The notes under the pieces are model-generated. The model made no database searches, had not been told where the DNA came from, and saw only the letters and a list, made by a program, of their open reading frames with translations. A program made the translations under genes and the position numbers. A stretch of 64,000 nucleotides of DNA from positions 3,162,001 through 3,226,000 of the forward strand of contig NZ_CP049935.1 of the NCBI RefSeq assembly GCF_011383005.1, given 5' to 3'. Shown piece after piece: positions 16,592 to 27,767 of the stretch. This DNA is from Phycicoccus sp. HDW14. GTDB lineage: Bacteria > Actinomycetota > Actinomycetes > Actinomycetales > Dermatophilaceae. Every line of letters begins with the position of its first letter. Positions within the stretch are counted from its first letter, which is position 1.

Positions 16592-17658
16592 CGGCCCTCC
16601 TGGGTCGTGGGTCGGGAGCGGAGCATCCAGAGCAGGACGGGGGCACCGAGCAGGCCGGTGACCAGACCGACGGGCAGCGCGGTGCCCGGGATCGCGTACG
16701 CGGCGAGGTAGTCGGCGCCCACGACCACCACCGCCCCCACGAGCGCCGCGACGCCGACCGACGGCCGGCCGGGCACGAGGCGGCGGGCGATGGGTCCACT
16801 GAGGAACCCGACGAACGCGACCGGTCCGACGACGGCCGTGGCGGCGGCGACGAGCGCCACGACGACGACGGTGACGCCGACCCGCAGCCGGGTGACGCGC
16901 ACCCCGAGCGCGGCGGCGAGGTCGTCGCCGAGCCCGAGCACCGGCAGCCGGCCGGCGAGCACGAGGGCCGCCGGCAGGAGCACCGCATCGAGCACGAGGA
17001 GGCGCACGATGTCGGTCCAGGTGACGGTGTTCAGGCTGCCGCTCAACCAGACGAGGGCGTCCTGGGCCTGGTAGATGCTGGCCCGGACGAGGAGCCAGTG
17101 CACGAGCGCCGAGAGCCCGGCCGCGAGCGCCACACCGACGAGCACCATCCGGCCGGTCGCCCCTCCGCGACCTCCGGCCTGGCTGAGGATGACGAGCGCC
17201 GCGAGCACCGACCCCGCGAGGGCGGCGAGGGTGACGGGCGTGCCGCGCACCCCGAAGGCGACGACCGCCAGCACCGCGGCCGCGCTCGCGCCCAGGGTGA
17301 TGCCGAGGACGTCGGGGCTGGCGAGCGGGTTGCGCAGCATCACCTGGAAGGCGGCACCGGCGGCCCCGAACGCCGCGCCGGCGAGGACGGCGACGAGGGC
17401 CCGCGGCAGGGTCGACTCCATGAGGACGAAGCTCGCGCCCGGCACCGGCTCTCCGCCGATGATGCGGACGGCGTCGACGAACGAGACCCGGTAGTCCCCG
17501 AGGAGCGCCCGCACGAGCACGAGCGCGACGACCAGCAGCACGAGCACGGCGACGACCACGGCCCGACGGCGGCGGGGCCCACGCCGGGCCCGGGTCAGGG
17601 CGTCGACCGTCGGGGTGTCCCGCTCCGTGGGGGTGCGGGGTGGTGCGGCGACGGACAT
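16588..17658 (-). CDS. FecCD family siderophore ABC permease
   Basis: The protein is 356 residues with about ten membrane helices. The FecCD motifs MLRNPLASPDVLGITLGAS and GPVAFVGFLSGPIARRLVPG are present. It forms the heteromeric channel with the next permease. ATG 17658 overlaps the preceding stop (TGATG), and its own stop overlaps the ATPase start. Confidence 0.95.
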   Translation of the reverse strand: MSVAAPPRTPTERDTPTVDALTRARRGPRRRRAVVVAVLVLLVVALVLVRALLGDYRVSFVDAVRIIGGEPVPGASFVLMESTLPRALVAVLAGAAFGAAGAAFQVMLRNPLASPDVLGITLGASAAAVLAVVAFGVRGTPVTLAALAGSVLAALVILSQAGGRGGATGRMVLVGVALAAGLSALVHWLLVRASIYQAQDALVWLSGSLNTVTWTDIVRLLVLDAVLLPAALVLAGRLPVLGLGDDLAAALGVRVTRLRVGVTVVVVALVAAATAVVGPVAFVGFLSGPIARRLVPGRPSVGVAALVGAVVVVGADYLAAYAIPGTALPVGLVTGLLGAPVLLWMLRSRPTTQEGR

Positions 17659-18706
17659 CAGACCCCCCTGACCCGACGGACGACGAGCACGAGCACGGGG
17701 GCGCCGACGACCGCGCAGACGATGCCGACCTGCACCTCCGACGGGGGCGCGACGAGCCGGCCGAGCACGTCGGCGAGGACGACGAAGGCCGGCCCGAGCA
17801 GCGCGGACACGAGCAGGACGCGCCGGTGGTCGACGCCGACGAGGACGCGGACGACGTGCGGCACGACGAGCCCGACGAACGCGATCGGCCCGGCGAGCGC
17901 CGTGGCGGTGGCGGCGAGGAGGACCGCGCCCGCGGCGGCCAGCCCCCGGTGGAGGACGACGTTCTGCCCAGGCCGCGGGCGAGGTCGTCACCGAGGGCGA
18001 CGGCGTTGAGGGTGGGCCCCGCGGTGAGGGCCAGGGCGGCCCCGACGAGCAGCACCGGCAGGACGTCGAGCACCTGCCCGGCGTCACGCCCGGCGACCGA
18101 GCCGACCTGCCAGAAGCGGAAGCTGTCGAGCGAGCCCCGGTCGGTGACGAGCACCGCACCGATGAGGCTCTGCGCCAGCGCCATGACGGCGGCGCCGGCA
18201 AGGGCCATCGACACCGGCGCGCTGGCCCGCGGGGCCATCAGGGTCAGGGACTGGACGAGGACGGCGACGACGAGGGTGCCGACGATGGCCGCCACGACGT
18301 ACCCGCCGACGCCGTCGAGCCCGAGGAAGCGGATGCCGAGGACGACCGCCAGGGCCGCGCCGGAGTTGAGCCCGAGGATGCCCGGCTCGGCGATCGGGTT
18401 GCGGCTCAGGCCCTGCAGCACGACGCCCGACAGGGCCACGGCCGCGCCGACGACCAGCCCGATGACCGTGCGGTCGATGCGCGCGGAGACGATCGCGGCG
18501 GTGCCGGTGTCGGTGCCCGAGCCGGTCAGTGCGTCGAGGACGGCGCCCGGGGCGAGGTGCTGGACGCCGAGCAGGAGCGAGGCGACGACGGCCACGAGGA
18601 CGGTCGCCACCGCTCCGGCCAGCGCCCACGGCAGGGTCACGCGGGCCGACCCGACCCGGGGCCCGGTGGCCTGGGGTCGGGTCGGCGGCGCGACCGTGGT
18701 GCTCAC
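17658..18706 (-). CDS. FecCD family siderophore ABC permease (frameshift as sequenced)
   Basis: This second permease is about 349 residues from a GTG overlapping the binding-protein stop. It has LSRNPIAEPGILGLNSGAA and, after the break, PHVVRVLVGVDHRR. Frame is lost at the C3 run 17967-17969. One more base gives ARGLGQNVVLHRGLAAAG, which restores the full ten-helix protein ending RRVRGV. Without correction the first half reads on through the ATPase gene as one false 1,353-residue frame. Confidence 0.92.
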
Positions 18707-19755
18707 GCCGCGGGCTCGCCCTTGACGGCGGAGACGAGCTTCGGGAGGAAGTCCTCGACGGCCGTCGTCACCGAGAGCGGGCTCGGCAGCGACATCGAGA
18801 GGGCGACCTCGTTGTCGGCGCTCGCGACGTAGTGGCCGTCCCTGAGCGCCGGGACCTGCCCGATGAGCGCGTTCTTGCGCAGCTGGTCGGCGCCGGCGCC
18901 CTTCTCGGCGTAGAAGACGATGACGTCGGCGGCGAGGGTCGAGGCCTTCTCGGCGGAGAGGTTGGCCGAGAACGCCGACGGGTCCTTGGCGCTCAGCTCG
19001 GCGACGGTGGGCGAGTCGACGAACCCGAACTCGCGCAGCATCTGCGGGCGCAGGTCGGCCGTCGTGTAGAGCCCGATCGTCGAGAGGTCCGTGGGGGTGA
19101 ACCACGCCCAGGCGGCGCTCTTGCCCTTGATCTCTGGGTTCGCGGCGACCGCGTCGGCGATGGTCTTCTCGGTGGCGGCCGTCAGCTGCTGGGCCTCGGC
19201 GGGCTTGCCGACCGCCTTCCCGATGGCCTCCACCTGCTCCTGCCAGGGTGTGCCCCACGCCTTCTCGGTCCAGGCCACGGTCGGGGCGATCTTCGACAGC
19301 TTGTCGTAGTCCTCCTTGGTGATGCCCGAGCTGAGGCCGAGGATGAGGTCGGGCGTCGTCGCGGCGATGTCGTCGAACGGGATGCCCGCCGAGTCGTCGT
19401 AGCGGGTCATCCCCGACGCGTCCGTGCCGAGCTTCGCGACCTGCGTGTCGAACCAGTCGGTCGACCCGGCCTCGTTGCCGCCCCAGGTGATCTTCGGCGC
19501 CCCGACCGGCATGATGCCGAGGGCCGCGAGGGTGTCGGCGTCGGCCCATCCGACGGTGGCGACGCGGGTCGGCGCCTTCGTCACCGTCGTCGAGCCGTGG
19601 GCGTGCGTGATGGTGACCGGGAAGGCCGCGGCATCGGCCGTGCTGTCGCCGGCGGCCGAGGACGACGTCCCGCCCGACGGGCCCGTCGAACAGGCGGCGA
19701 GGACGAGGGCGGCGGCGAGGGGGGCGGCGGCGAGCAGCCGGCGTCGGGACGGCAC
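18703..19755 (-). CDS. Iron-siderophore ABC transporter substrate-binding lipoprotein
   Basis: The protein is 350 residues. A signal with MPSRRRLL and lipobox LAAC is followed by a FepB/FhuD-like fold with RVATVGWADADTLAALG and TPDLILGLSSGITKEDY. It captures ferric siderophore and delivers it to the two permeases. It is the first gene of the operon and lies 33 bp after an IdeR-like box, so derepression in iron starvation is expected. Confidence 0.95.
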   Translation of the reverse strand: MPSRRRLLAAAPLAAALVLAACSTGPSGGTSSSAAGDSTADAAAFPVTITHAHGSTTVTKAPTRVATVGWADADTLAALGIMPVGAPKITWGGNEAGSTDWFDTQVAKLGTDASGMTRYDDSAGIPFDDIAATTPDLILGLSSGITKEDYDKLSKIAPTVAWTEKAWGTPWQEQVEAIGKAVGKPAEAQQLTAATEKTIADAVAANPEIKGKSAAWAWFTPTDLSTIGLYTTADLRPQMLREFGFVDSPTVAELSAKDPSAFSANLSAEKASTLAADVIVFYAEKGAGADQLRKNALIGQVPALRDGHYVASADNEVALSMSLPSPLSVTTAVEDFLPKLVSAVKGEPAA

Positions 19756-19787
19756 GATGGGCTCCGTGGGGGTGAGGTGGCACTTAC

Positions 19788-19806
19788 TTAGGCAAGCCTC
19801 ACCTTA
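19788..19806. promoter_or_regulatory. IdeR/DtxR iron box
   Basis: TTAGGCAAGCCTCACCTTA matches 16 of 19 positions of the DtxR/IdeR consensus (TTAGGTWAGSCTWACCTAA). It lies just upstream of the siderophore-uptake operon, where iron-loaded IdeR would repress. Confidence 0.88.
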
Positions 19807-19872
19807 TAAGCACCTCCCCGGCGCCCGTCAAGGCACCCCTGCCCATCCCGGCCCAGGACCCCGTCGAGCGAA

Positions 19873-19914
19873 CAGAACACGCCGCATGGCCCGAGGCGCA
19901 CACGGCGTGTTCTG
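19873..19914. terminator. 12-bp perfect inverted repeat
   Basis: CAGAACACGCCG and its exact complement CGGCGTGTTCTG are separated by 18 nt, just past the end (minus strand) of the ABC-2 permease at 19928. It is a likely terminator separating that operon from the siderophore promoter. No U-run is present. Confidence 0.65.
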
Positions 19915-19927
19915 CTCTCTCGTAGGG

Positions 19928-21175
19928 TTATTCGGGGGCGGACCAGGCCTGCCGCATCGACAGCTTGCCGCCGGTCTGCAGCAGCGAGCGTCGGTAGAGC
20001 CGCTCTGCGACCCGCACGACGAGACCGGCGGTCGCCAGCAGGACGGCCAGCGCGACGACGGCCTCCCACCACTGCGCGGTCCCCTCGAGCAGCCGGGTCG
20101 GCATGAGCACCGCCGAGAAGGGCGGCACGTACGACAGGACGACCTTGGCGGCCCCGTCGAGGAACAGCGACCCGAAGAAGACGGCCATGACGAGCATCGT
20201 CATCGGCGTCGCCGTGCTCTGCACCTCCTCGGTGCGCGAGGCGAGGGCACCCGCGACGGCCCACAGGGCGGCGAGGGCGACGAACCCCGCGACGAAGAAC
20301 ACGAGGAACCAGACGACCGGGCCGCTGACCGCCGTCACGTACGACGAGTAGGGCGTCAGCGACAGCCCGACCATCCCGACCCCGGCGTAGAGGACCATCT
20401 GGGCGATGGCCAGCGCGCTGTTGCCGACGATCTTGCCGACGAGCAGCTGCCGCACCGGGATCGAGGTCGCGATGATCTCGACGATGCGCGACTGCTTCTC
20501 CTCGACGACGCTGTTGGCCAGCGTGATCCCGAAGGTCAGCGTCGCGATGTAGAAGAGGAAGGCGAAGGCGAAGGCCACCCCGGAGGCGAGGCCGGCCTTC
20601 TCCGCGTCGCCCGTGAGCAGGCTCGTGCGCACCGTCGACCCCGCCTGCAGCTGCTCGGCCGTCGTCCCGAGGTCGGACGCCTGCTGCTCGAGCGCGGCCT
20701 GGCGCACCACCTCCTGCGTCACCCGGGTCAGCGAGCTCTCCTCCTTGCTGTCCGTCGTCAGCACCCACGTGCCGCCGTCACGGTGCAGCCAGGCGTCGGC
20801 GTCGCCCTCGGTCAGCAGGGCCCGCGCCGCACCGGCGTCGGCGACGTCGTCGACCTCGACGGCCACCGTGTCGTCGACGCCTCGCGCGTCCTTCGCCAGC
20901 CGGTCGGCCATCGGGCGGTCGCTCGCGGTCGCGGCGACGGTGTACGTGGAGGTCCGCCCCGAGTCCCAGGCCTGCCAGCCCATGAAGCCGGCGATGAGGA
21001 CGAGGGTGACGACCGTGCCGATGACGAACGAGCGGTCGGTCAGCTTGACGACGACCTCGCGGCGGGCGACCAGGGCCCACGCCGACCGGGTCCCGGTGCG
21101 ACCCGGGGCCTCGGCGTCGGTGGACGGGCTGGACGGGCTGGACGGGGTCGGCGGGGTCCGGAGCGTCGTGGTCAT
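19928..21175 (-). CDS. ABC-2 type exporter permease (NatB-like)
   Basis: The protein is 415 residues. One helix near the N-terminus (SFVIGTVVTLVLIAGFMGW), a large extracytoplasmic domain of about 150 residues, then five or six helices with SVVEEKQSRIVEII: this is the layout of NatB-type ABC-2 permeases. It pairs with the ATPase whose stop overlaps its ATG. The substrate (sodium, drug or peptide) is not evident. Confidence 0.9.
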   Translation of the reverse strand: MTTTLRTPPTPSSPSSPSTDAEAPGRTGTRSAWALVARREVVVKLTDRSFVIGTVVTLVLIAGFMGWQAWDSGRTSTYTVAATASDRPMADRLAKDARGVDDTVAVEVDDVADAGAARALLTEGDADAWLHRDGGTWVLTTDSKEESSLTRVTQEVVRQAALEQQASDLGTTAEQLQAGSTVRTSLLTGDAEKAGLASGVAFAFAFLFYIATLTFGITLANSVVEEKQSRIVEIIATSIPVRQLLVGKIVGNSALAIAQMVLYAGVGMVGLSLTPYSSYVTAVSGPVVWFLVFFVAGFVALAALWAVAGALASRTEEVQSTATPMTMLVMAVFFGSLFLDGAAKVVLSYVPPFSAVLMPTRLLEGTAQWWEAVVALAVLLATAGLVVRVAERLYRRSLLQTGGKLSMRQAWSAPE

Positions 21176-22056
21176 CAGGCGGCCACCTCTCGGTAGATGT
21201 CGGCCAGGGCGGGTCGGACGGGGGTGAACTCGCGCACGGTGCCGCGCTCGGCGGCCTCGCGCAGGACGGCCTGCTCGGCGCCCTCCTCGAGCACCTCGAC
21301 GAGGGCGCTCGGGCCGTCGACGTCGACGACGTGGATGCCGCGGACCTCGCGGACCCAGCCGGCGTCGCGGTCGAGGGTCACCCGGAAGCGCACCGGCCCC
21401 CGGGAGCGCAGCTCGTCGGCGTCGCCCACCGCCACGACCCTGCCGCGCGACAGGATGACGAGCCGGTCGCAGAGCTTCTCGACGAGGTCGAGCTGGTGGC
21501 TCGAGAACAGCACGGGCACACCGGTGCTCGCGTGCTCGCGCAGCAGGTCGGCCATCGAGTCGACGGCGGTGGGGTCGAGGCCGGAGAAGGGCTCGTCGAG
21601 CACCAGCGCACTCGGCCGGTGCAGCAGCGCGGCGACGACCTGCACCCGCTGCTGGTTGCCGAGGCTGAGCTCCTGGAGGCGCGCGGTGGCCCGCTCGGCG
21701 AGGCCGAAGCGCTCGAGGTGCTCCTCGGCGGCGGCCCGGGCCGCGGCGGCGGTCATCCCCTTGAGCTGGGCCAGGTAGACGAGCTGGTCGATGACCCGCT
21801 GCTTCGGGTAGAGGCCGCGTTCCTCGGGCATGTACCCGAAGCCGCGCTGGTCGCGGGGCGTGACGGGGCGGCCGTTCCAGTGCACCGCACCGCCGTCGAT
21901 GCCGAGCACCCCCATGACCATCCGCATCGTCGTCGTCTTGCCTGCTCCGTTGCCGCCGACGAAGCCGGTGAGCAGTCCGCCGCGCACGTCGAACGAGACG
22001 CCGTCGACGGCGGTGACGTCGCCGAAGCGCCGGGTGAGGTCCGTGATCTCCAACAT
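21175..22056 (-). CDS. ABC exporter ATP-binding protein (NatA-like)
   Basis: The protein is 293 residues. Walker A is GGNGAGKTTTMRM, the signature-equivalent is LSLGNQQRVQVVAAL (S-L-G-N in place of LSGGQ, common in this subgroup), and Walker B is ALVLDEPFSGLDP. The C-terminal accessory domain of about 80 residues is typical of NatA/DrrA-like exporters. It overlaps the permease start by 3 bp and follows the response regulator by 52 bp, suggesting two-component control. Confidence 0.94.
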   Translation of the reverse strand: MLEITDLTRRFGDVTAVDGVSFDVRGGLLTGFVGGNGAGKTTTMRMVMGVLGIDGGAVHWNGRPVTPRDQRGFGYMPEERGLYPKQRVIDQLVYLAQLKGMTAAAARAAAEEHLERFGLAERATARLQELSLGNQQRVQVVAALLHRPSALVLDEPFSGLDPTAVDSMADLLREHASTGVPVLFSSHQLDLVEKLCDRLVILSRGRVVAVGDADELRSRGPVRFRVTLDRDAGWVREVRGIHVVDVDGPSALVEVLEEGAEQAVLREAAERGTVREFTPVRPALADIYREVAA

Positions 22057-22108
22057 GACCCCGACGCTACGGGCGGGCCCGCACCGCGTGATCCCCCGAC
22101 GGGCTGAG

Positions 22109-22798
22109 TCAGTCCTCCGCCGGGGTGATGAGTCCGGCCTGGTGCGCGAGGACGACGGCCTGCACCCGGTCGCGCAGGTGCAGCTTGGCGAGGCAGCTCG
22201 AGACGTGGGTCTTCACGGTCGCCTCGCCGAGGAAGAGCTCGCGGGCGACCTCGCCGTTGGACAGGCCGCGCCCGACGAGGACGAGGACCTCCCGCTCCCG
22301 GTCGGTGAGCCGCTCGAGCCCGGGCGGTGCGGGGCGCGGCGGTGCCGGCCGCTCCCCCGTCATCCGCTCGATGACCCGCCGGGTCACCTCCGGGGCGAGG
22401 ATGCCCGAGCCGGTGCCGACGACACGCACCGCCTCGACGAGCTGCTCGGGTTCGGCGTTCTTCAGGAGGAAGCCGCTGGCGCCGGCGTCGAGGGCGTCGA
22501 AGAGGTAGTCGTCGCGGTCGAAGGTCGTGAGGATGACGACGCGGCCGAGGTCCTCGGCCACGAGGCGTCGGGTGGCCTCGATGCCGTCGAGCACCGGCAT
22601 CTGCACGTCCATGAGGACGACGTCGGGGCGTACGTCGCGGGCCACGACGACCGCCTCGGCACCGTTGGCGGCCTCGCCGACGACCTCGAGGTCCTCCTCG
22701 ACGGAGAGCATCATCCGGAAGCCGGAGCGCACCATCGCGTGGTCGTCGACGAGCAGCACGCGCAGCGGCGTGGCTGCGGCAGAGGCGTTCTCGGTCAC
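22109..22798 (-). CDS. NarL/LuxR-family response regulator
   Basis: The protein is 229 residues from a GTG that overlaps the kinase stop. The receiver has VLLVDDHAMVRSG, the phospho-Asp in VVLMDVQMPVLDG, and conserved Thr/Lys in ILTTFD and FLLKNAEP. The C-terminal LuxR helix-turn-helix is LTDREREVLVLVGRGLSNGE with ATVKTHVSSCLAKL. It is partner of the kinase just upstream. Confidence 0.95.
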   Translation of the reverse strand: MTENASAAATPLRVLLVDDHAMVRSGFRMMLSVEEDLEVVGEAANGAEAVVVARDVRPDVVLMDVQMPVLDGIEATRRLVAEDLGRVVILTTFDRDDYLFDALDAGASGFLLKNAEPEQLVEAVRVVGTGSGILAPEVTRRVIERMTGERPAPPRPAPPGLERLTDREREVLVLVGRGLSNGEVARELFLGEATVKTHVSSCLAKLHLRDRVQAVVLAHQAGLITPAED

Positions 22799-24278
22799 CT
22801 GGTGACTCCGGTGGCCGCGTCGGTCGGGGCGTCCGCCGCGGTCCCGGCGGTGGTCCCGGAGGCCTCCGGGGGCAGGCCCAGCGGGGAGTCGGGCACGTCG
22901 ACTGCGGCCTCGCGCCACGGGTAGCGGGCCCGCACGCGGTAGCCGCCGGTGGGGCGGGGCCCGAGCTCGACGGTCCCTCGGTGCGAGGCCGCCCGCTCGC
23001 GGATGCCCAGCTGGCCGAGCCCGCTGCCCGAGCTGCCGGGGCGCGGACGGCCGTCGTCGACCACCTCGACCTCGGCGAACCCGGCGACGTCGTCGAGCCG
23101 CACGACGACCGAGACGCGCGTGGCCGTCGAGTGCTTCTCGACGTTGGTCAGCGCCTCCTGCACGGTGCGGTGGATGGAGTGCGCGAGCGGCGCTCCGAGC
23201 CGCTGGGCGGCGCCCGGTCGGGCCTCGACGAGGTCGTAGGCGACGCGGCGACCCGGTGTGGCACAGGCCTCCACGAGCGCCGGCAGCTCGGCGAGCCCCG
23301 GCTGGGGGAGCGCGTGCCGTCGTCGGTGGACCCCGGGCGCTCGACGTCGCGCAGGGTGCCGAGCAGCCCGCGCATCGAGGCCACCGCCTCGCGCGAGGAG
23401 CCCTCGATGCCGGCCAGTGCCGCCCGCGAGCCCTCGGGGTCGCGGTCCATGACGCGGCGGGCGGCCGCGGCCTGGATGCCGATGACGGACACGTGGTGGG
23501 CGACGACGTCGTGCAGCTCGCGGGCGATGCGCAGCCGCTCCTCGGTGACGGCGCGGGTGCGCAGCTCCTCGGTCTGGCTCGTGATGGTGGCTGCCTGCCG
23601 CTCGAGGAGGGCGCGGTCGCGGGCCGAGCGCCACTGCAGCTGGCCGATGACGACGGCGCCGCCGAAGTACACGACGTTGATGACGAGGGTGAGCAGCACG
23701 GCGGCGGGGATGGGGGGCAGCGGCCCGTAGCGGTCGCTCGCCGAGGTGCCGTCGACGTAGTCCTGGGCGGCGTTGCCCACGGCGAACTGCAGGGCGATCC
23801 AGGCGAACATCACGACGACGATGACCCCGACGACGACGAGCATCCAGCGGCGGTCGCGGGCCCAGGCCACCCCGGACATCAGCGCGACGAAGTAGACGAC
23901 CTGCATCGTGAACTGGCCCATGACCATCGGCATCGTCACGCCCACGACGACCATGTGCACCGCGGCCAGCGCCGCGACGGTGACCGGCCAGCGTCGCCGG
24001 CCGACGAGCAGGGCGGAGCCGGTGAGCACGGCGACCCACTGCACCCACCACGGCGCGTCGGTCTCGCGCAGCACCCCGACGCTGCGGACCAGCTCGAGGG
24101 CGACGAGGCCGAAGAGCGCGATGCCCACGGCCCACGCGACGTCGGCCCGGCCGACCGGCGGGCGCGGGCGCTCCCACGGGTCCTCGACGCCGAACCACCG
24201 CACGAGGCGGGCGGCCGGACGCGGCGTCGGACGCGCCGGCGAGGGCGCCGGGGACGCGGGGCGCGCGGCGGAGGTCAT
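22795..24278 (-). CDS. Two-component sensor histidine kinase, HisKA_3 type (frameshift as sequenced)
   Basis: The protein is about 494 residues. Five to six N-terminal helices form a small membrane sensor, followed by the phospho-acceptor RIARELHDVVAHHVSVIGIQA and, after the break, an HATPase_c domain with VQEALTNVEKHS and SGLGQLGIRERAA. The frame is lost near the G5 run 23304-23308. One added base gives RSPQPGLAELPALVEA. Kinase, response regulator and ABC exporter run in order on the minus strand, a common arrangement for sensing a cell-envelope agent and exporting it. Confidence 0.92.
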
Positions 24279-24400
24279 GGGGACCAGCCTAGGTCGGTGC
24301 GGGCGCGGGCGGCCTCCCCCGCGAGGCGGAGGGCGCCTCCGTCCCGCGCCCGAGCGGTGGCTCGGGCCCGGATTCGGGTGCCGGTCGCTAGCGTGACGCC

Positions 24401-25008
24401 GTGGCCACCGCCGAGCAGATCGCCTCCTTCCCCGACGACACCCCACCCCCGGGGCCTCTCCGTGGCTCGCCGGCGGGCCGTCGCCGATGGTCGCCGTCGT
24501 CGACCCGGACCCCGCGTGGTCGACCTGGTCCGAACGGCTCGACGCGCGCGTCCGCGGCGCTCTCGGACCCCGCGTGCTGCAGCTCGACCACATCGGCTCG
24601 ACGTCGGTCCCGGGCCTGGCGGCCAAGCCGGTCATCGACCTCGACCTCGTCGTCGCGGACCCCGACGACGAGGCCGGCTACGTCCCCGCGCTCGAGGCAG
24701 CCGGCTTCGTCCTGTGGGTCCGGGAGCCGTGGTGGGACGGCCACCGCCTGCTCCGGCATAACGACCCGGCGGCCAACCTCCACGTGTTCGGGCCGGACGG
24801 CGCCGGTCCGTGGCGCGACCGGGTCTTCCGCGACTGGCTGCGCACGCACGACGACGACCGCGACCGCTACGCCGCGGTCAAGCGCGCGGCGTCCGACGCC
24901 GCGGTCGGCGCCGGGGAGCACGCGATGCAGTACAACGCGCGCAAGCAGGAGGTGCTGCGCGACATCGCCCGCAGGGCCTTCGCCGCCGCGGGCCTGCCCG
25001 TCGACTGA
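24401..25008 (+). CDS. GrpB/UPF0157 family protein (frameshift as sequenced)
   Basis: The protein is about 202 residues from the GTG at 24401. The body has the family pattern PDPAWSTWSERL, LDHIGSTSVPGLAAKPVIDLDL and YAAVKRAA, a nucleotidyltransferase-like fold related to CoaE-fused GrpB domains. The N-terminus ASFPDDTPPPG joins the body as ASPWLAGGPSP only if one base is added to the C5G4 run at 24446-24454. An internal ATG at 24487 would give a shorter protein. The function is unknown. Confidence 0.85.
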
Positions 25009-25022
25009 GCCCGCTTCCCGAG

Positions 25023-25048
25023 GTCGAGCCTGCTGCAGGGGGCTCGAC
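25023..25048. terminator. Hairpin between convergent grpB-like and serS genes
   Basis: GTCGAGCC and GGCTCGAC form a perfect 8-bp stem around a 10-nt loop, between two gene ends. It is suited to termination from both sides. Confidence 0.65.
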
Positions 25049-25074
25049 GGGAGGGAGGCGGCTCGTCCGCTCGG

Positions 25075-26342
<1,268 letters not shown>

Positions 26343-26394
26343 GCGGGGAGTCTATCGACGCGCCCCTGCCGGTCTCGCGCGCATTCCCGGCCGG

Positions 26395-27030
26395 TCAGTC
26401 GGGGCGGCCGGTGACGAGCAGGCCGGCGCCGAGGCCGACCATCATCAGCCCGCCGGTGCCGCCGACCCGCTCCATCCGGCGGGGCGAGGAGGCGAACCAC
26501 TCCCGGAAGCGCGCCGCCGCGAGTGCGACCGACCCGTCCATCGCGAGGGCGACGACGGCGAAGACCGCGCCGAGCACGAGCAGCTGGGCCGCGACCGGTC
26601 GCGAGGTGTCGACGAACTGCGGCAGCAGGGCCATGAAGAAGACGAGCGACTTCGGGTTCGTCACCCCGACGACGTAGCCGGCGCGCACCGCGTGCGAGGC
26701 CGGGGCCGCGGGCAGCCCGTGGGCGAGCGACTCGGCGAAGTCCTTGCGGTGCCGGATGGACTGCACCCCGAGCCAGACGAGGTAGCCCGCACCGAGCAGC
26801 TTGAGCGCGGTGTACACCGCGGCACTCGAGGCGACGAGCGGCCCGAGCCCGACGGCGATCGCGACGATCTGGGTGAGGATGCCGCCGGCGTTGCCGAGCA
26901 CCGTGAGCAGCGCGGCCCGCCGACCGGCCGAGAGCGCCCGGCCGATGGTGAACAGCACGGACGGCCCGGGGATCGCGACGATGACGACAGAGGCCAGCGC
27001 GAAGGCGAGGACGCTCGAGAGGGACGGCAC
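26395..27030 (-). CDS. LysE family amino-acid exporter
   Basis: The protein is 211 residues from a GTG. It has six hydrophobic segments and the LysE/RhtB signature VAIPGPSVLFTIGRALSAGR near the N-terminus, plus GVTNPKSLVFFMALLPQF mid-protein. It is predicted to export amino acids or homoserine lactone-like compounds. It sits alone between serS and a HAD gene. Confidence 0.9.
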   Translation of the reverse strand: MPSLSSVLAFALASVVIVAIPGPSVLFTIGRALSAGRRAALLTVLGNAGGILTQIVAIAVGLGPLVASSAAVYTALKLLGAGYLVWLGVQSIRHRKDFAESLAHGLPAAPASHAVRAGYVVGVTNPKSLVFFMALLPQFVDTSRPVAAQLLVLGAVFAVVALAMDGSVALAAARFREWFASSPRRMERVGGTGGLMMVGLGAGLLVTGRPD

Positions 27031-27097
27031 GCCGCCAGTGTCCGGCACCCGGGCGCCCTCGCGCATCCCTGTTCCGCGGGGGACGGCGGCACCGACC

Positions 27098-27760
27098 TCA
27101 GCGGCTCGCGCGGGCCAGCGGCGTGCCGTCGAGGGCGGACCGGAAGGCCACGAGCGAGTCGAACACCTGCAGCACGCCGGCCTCCTGCAGCTCACCGACC
27201 GAGAAGCCGCCCGTGCGCACGCCGAGGGTGGGGATGCCGAGCCGGGCCGCGGCCTGCGCGTCGTACACCGAGTCACCCACCATGATCCCGCTGGCCCCCT
27301 CGACCTTGGCCACCGCCGTCGAGACGATGTCGGGCTCGGGCTTGCTGTGCTCCACGTCGTCCGAGGTGGTCCAGGCGTCGGCGAGGGACTTCCCGTCGAC
27401 GAGGTCGAGGAAGGTCTCGACGTGCTCGCGCTTGCCCGAGCTGGCGAGGACGAGCCGGAAGCCACGCTCCTTCACCTCGACGAGGAGCTCGTGCGCTCCC
27501 TCGAAGGGCCGGACCTCGCCGATCAGCTCGTCGAACTCCTCCGACCACGCCGCCCGCAGGTCGTCGCCGTGGGCCTCCTCGACCTCCCGGCCGCAGACCG
27601 CGGCCACGAACTGGTCGCCGCCCATCCCGATGCCCCGGTGGAGGCGCCACACCGGTCGGGTGATGTCGAACCGGCGCAGGGCCCGGAACCACGCGAGGGC
27701 GTGCTGGTAGTTGGTGTCGACGAGGGTGCCGTCGACGTCGAAGATCGCCGTGTCCGCCAT
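27098..27760 (-). CDS. HAD family hydrolase (beta-phosphoglucomutase/Gph-like)
   Basis: The protein is 220 residues. Motif I is FDVDGTLVDTN, motif II VLASSGKREHVETFLDL, motif III HSKPEPDI, and motif IV VGDSVYDAQAAARLG. A small helical cap makes it a subfamily IA phosphatase of the PGMB/Gph group. The start MADTAIFDVDG at 27760 is preferred over an upstream Met. It may be co-transcribed with the amidotransferase 7 bp upstream. Confidence 0.92.
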   Translation of the reverse strand: MADTAIFDVDGTLVDTNYQHALAWFRALRRFDITRPVWRLHRGIGMGGDQFVAAVCGREVEEAHGDDLRAAWSEEFDELIGEVRPFEGAHELLVEVKERGFRLVLASSGKREHVETFLDLVDGKSLADAWTTSDDVEHSKPEPDIVSTAVAKVEGASGIMVGDSVYDAQAAARLGIPTLGVRTGGFSVGELQEAGVLQVFDSLVAFRSALDGTPLARASR

Positions 27761-27767
27761 GCCCCCG

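Noticed and set aside
15722..19783. A 1,353-residue single frame spanning binding-protein antisense, permease and ATPase
   Set aside because: It arises because one lost base puts the first permease into the ATPase frame. The second permease and its start and stop overlaps lie in other frames with clear family motifs.
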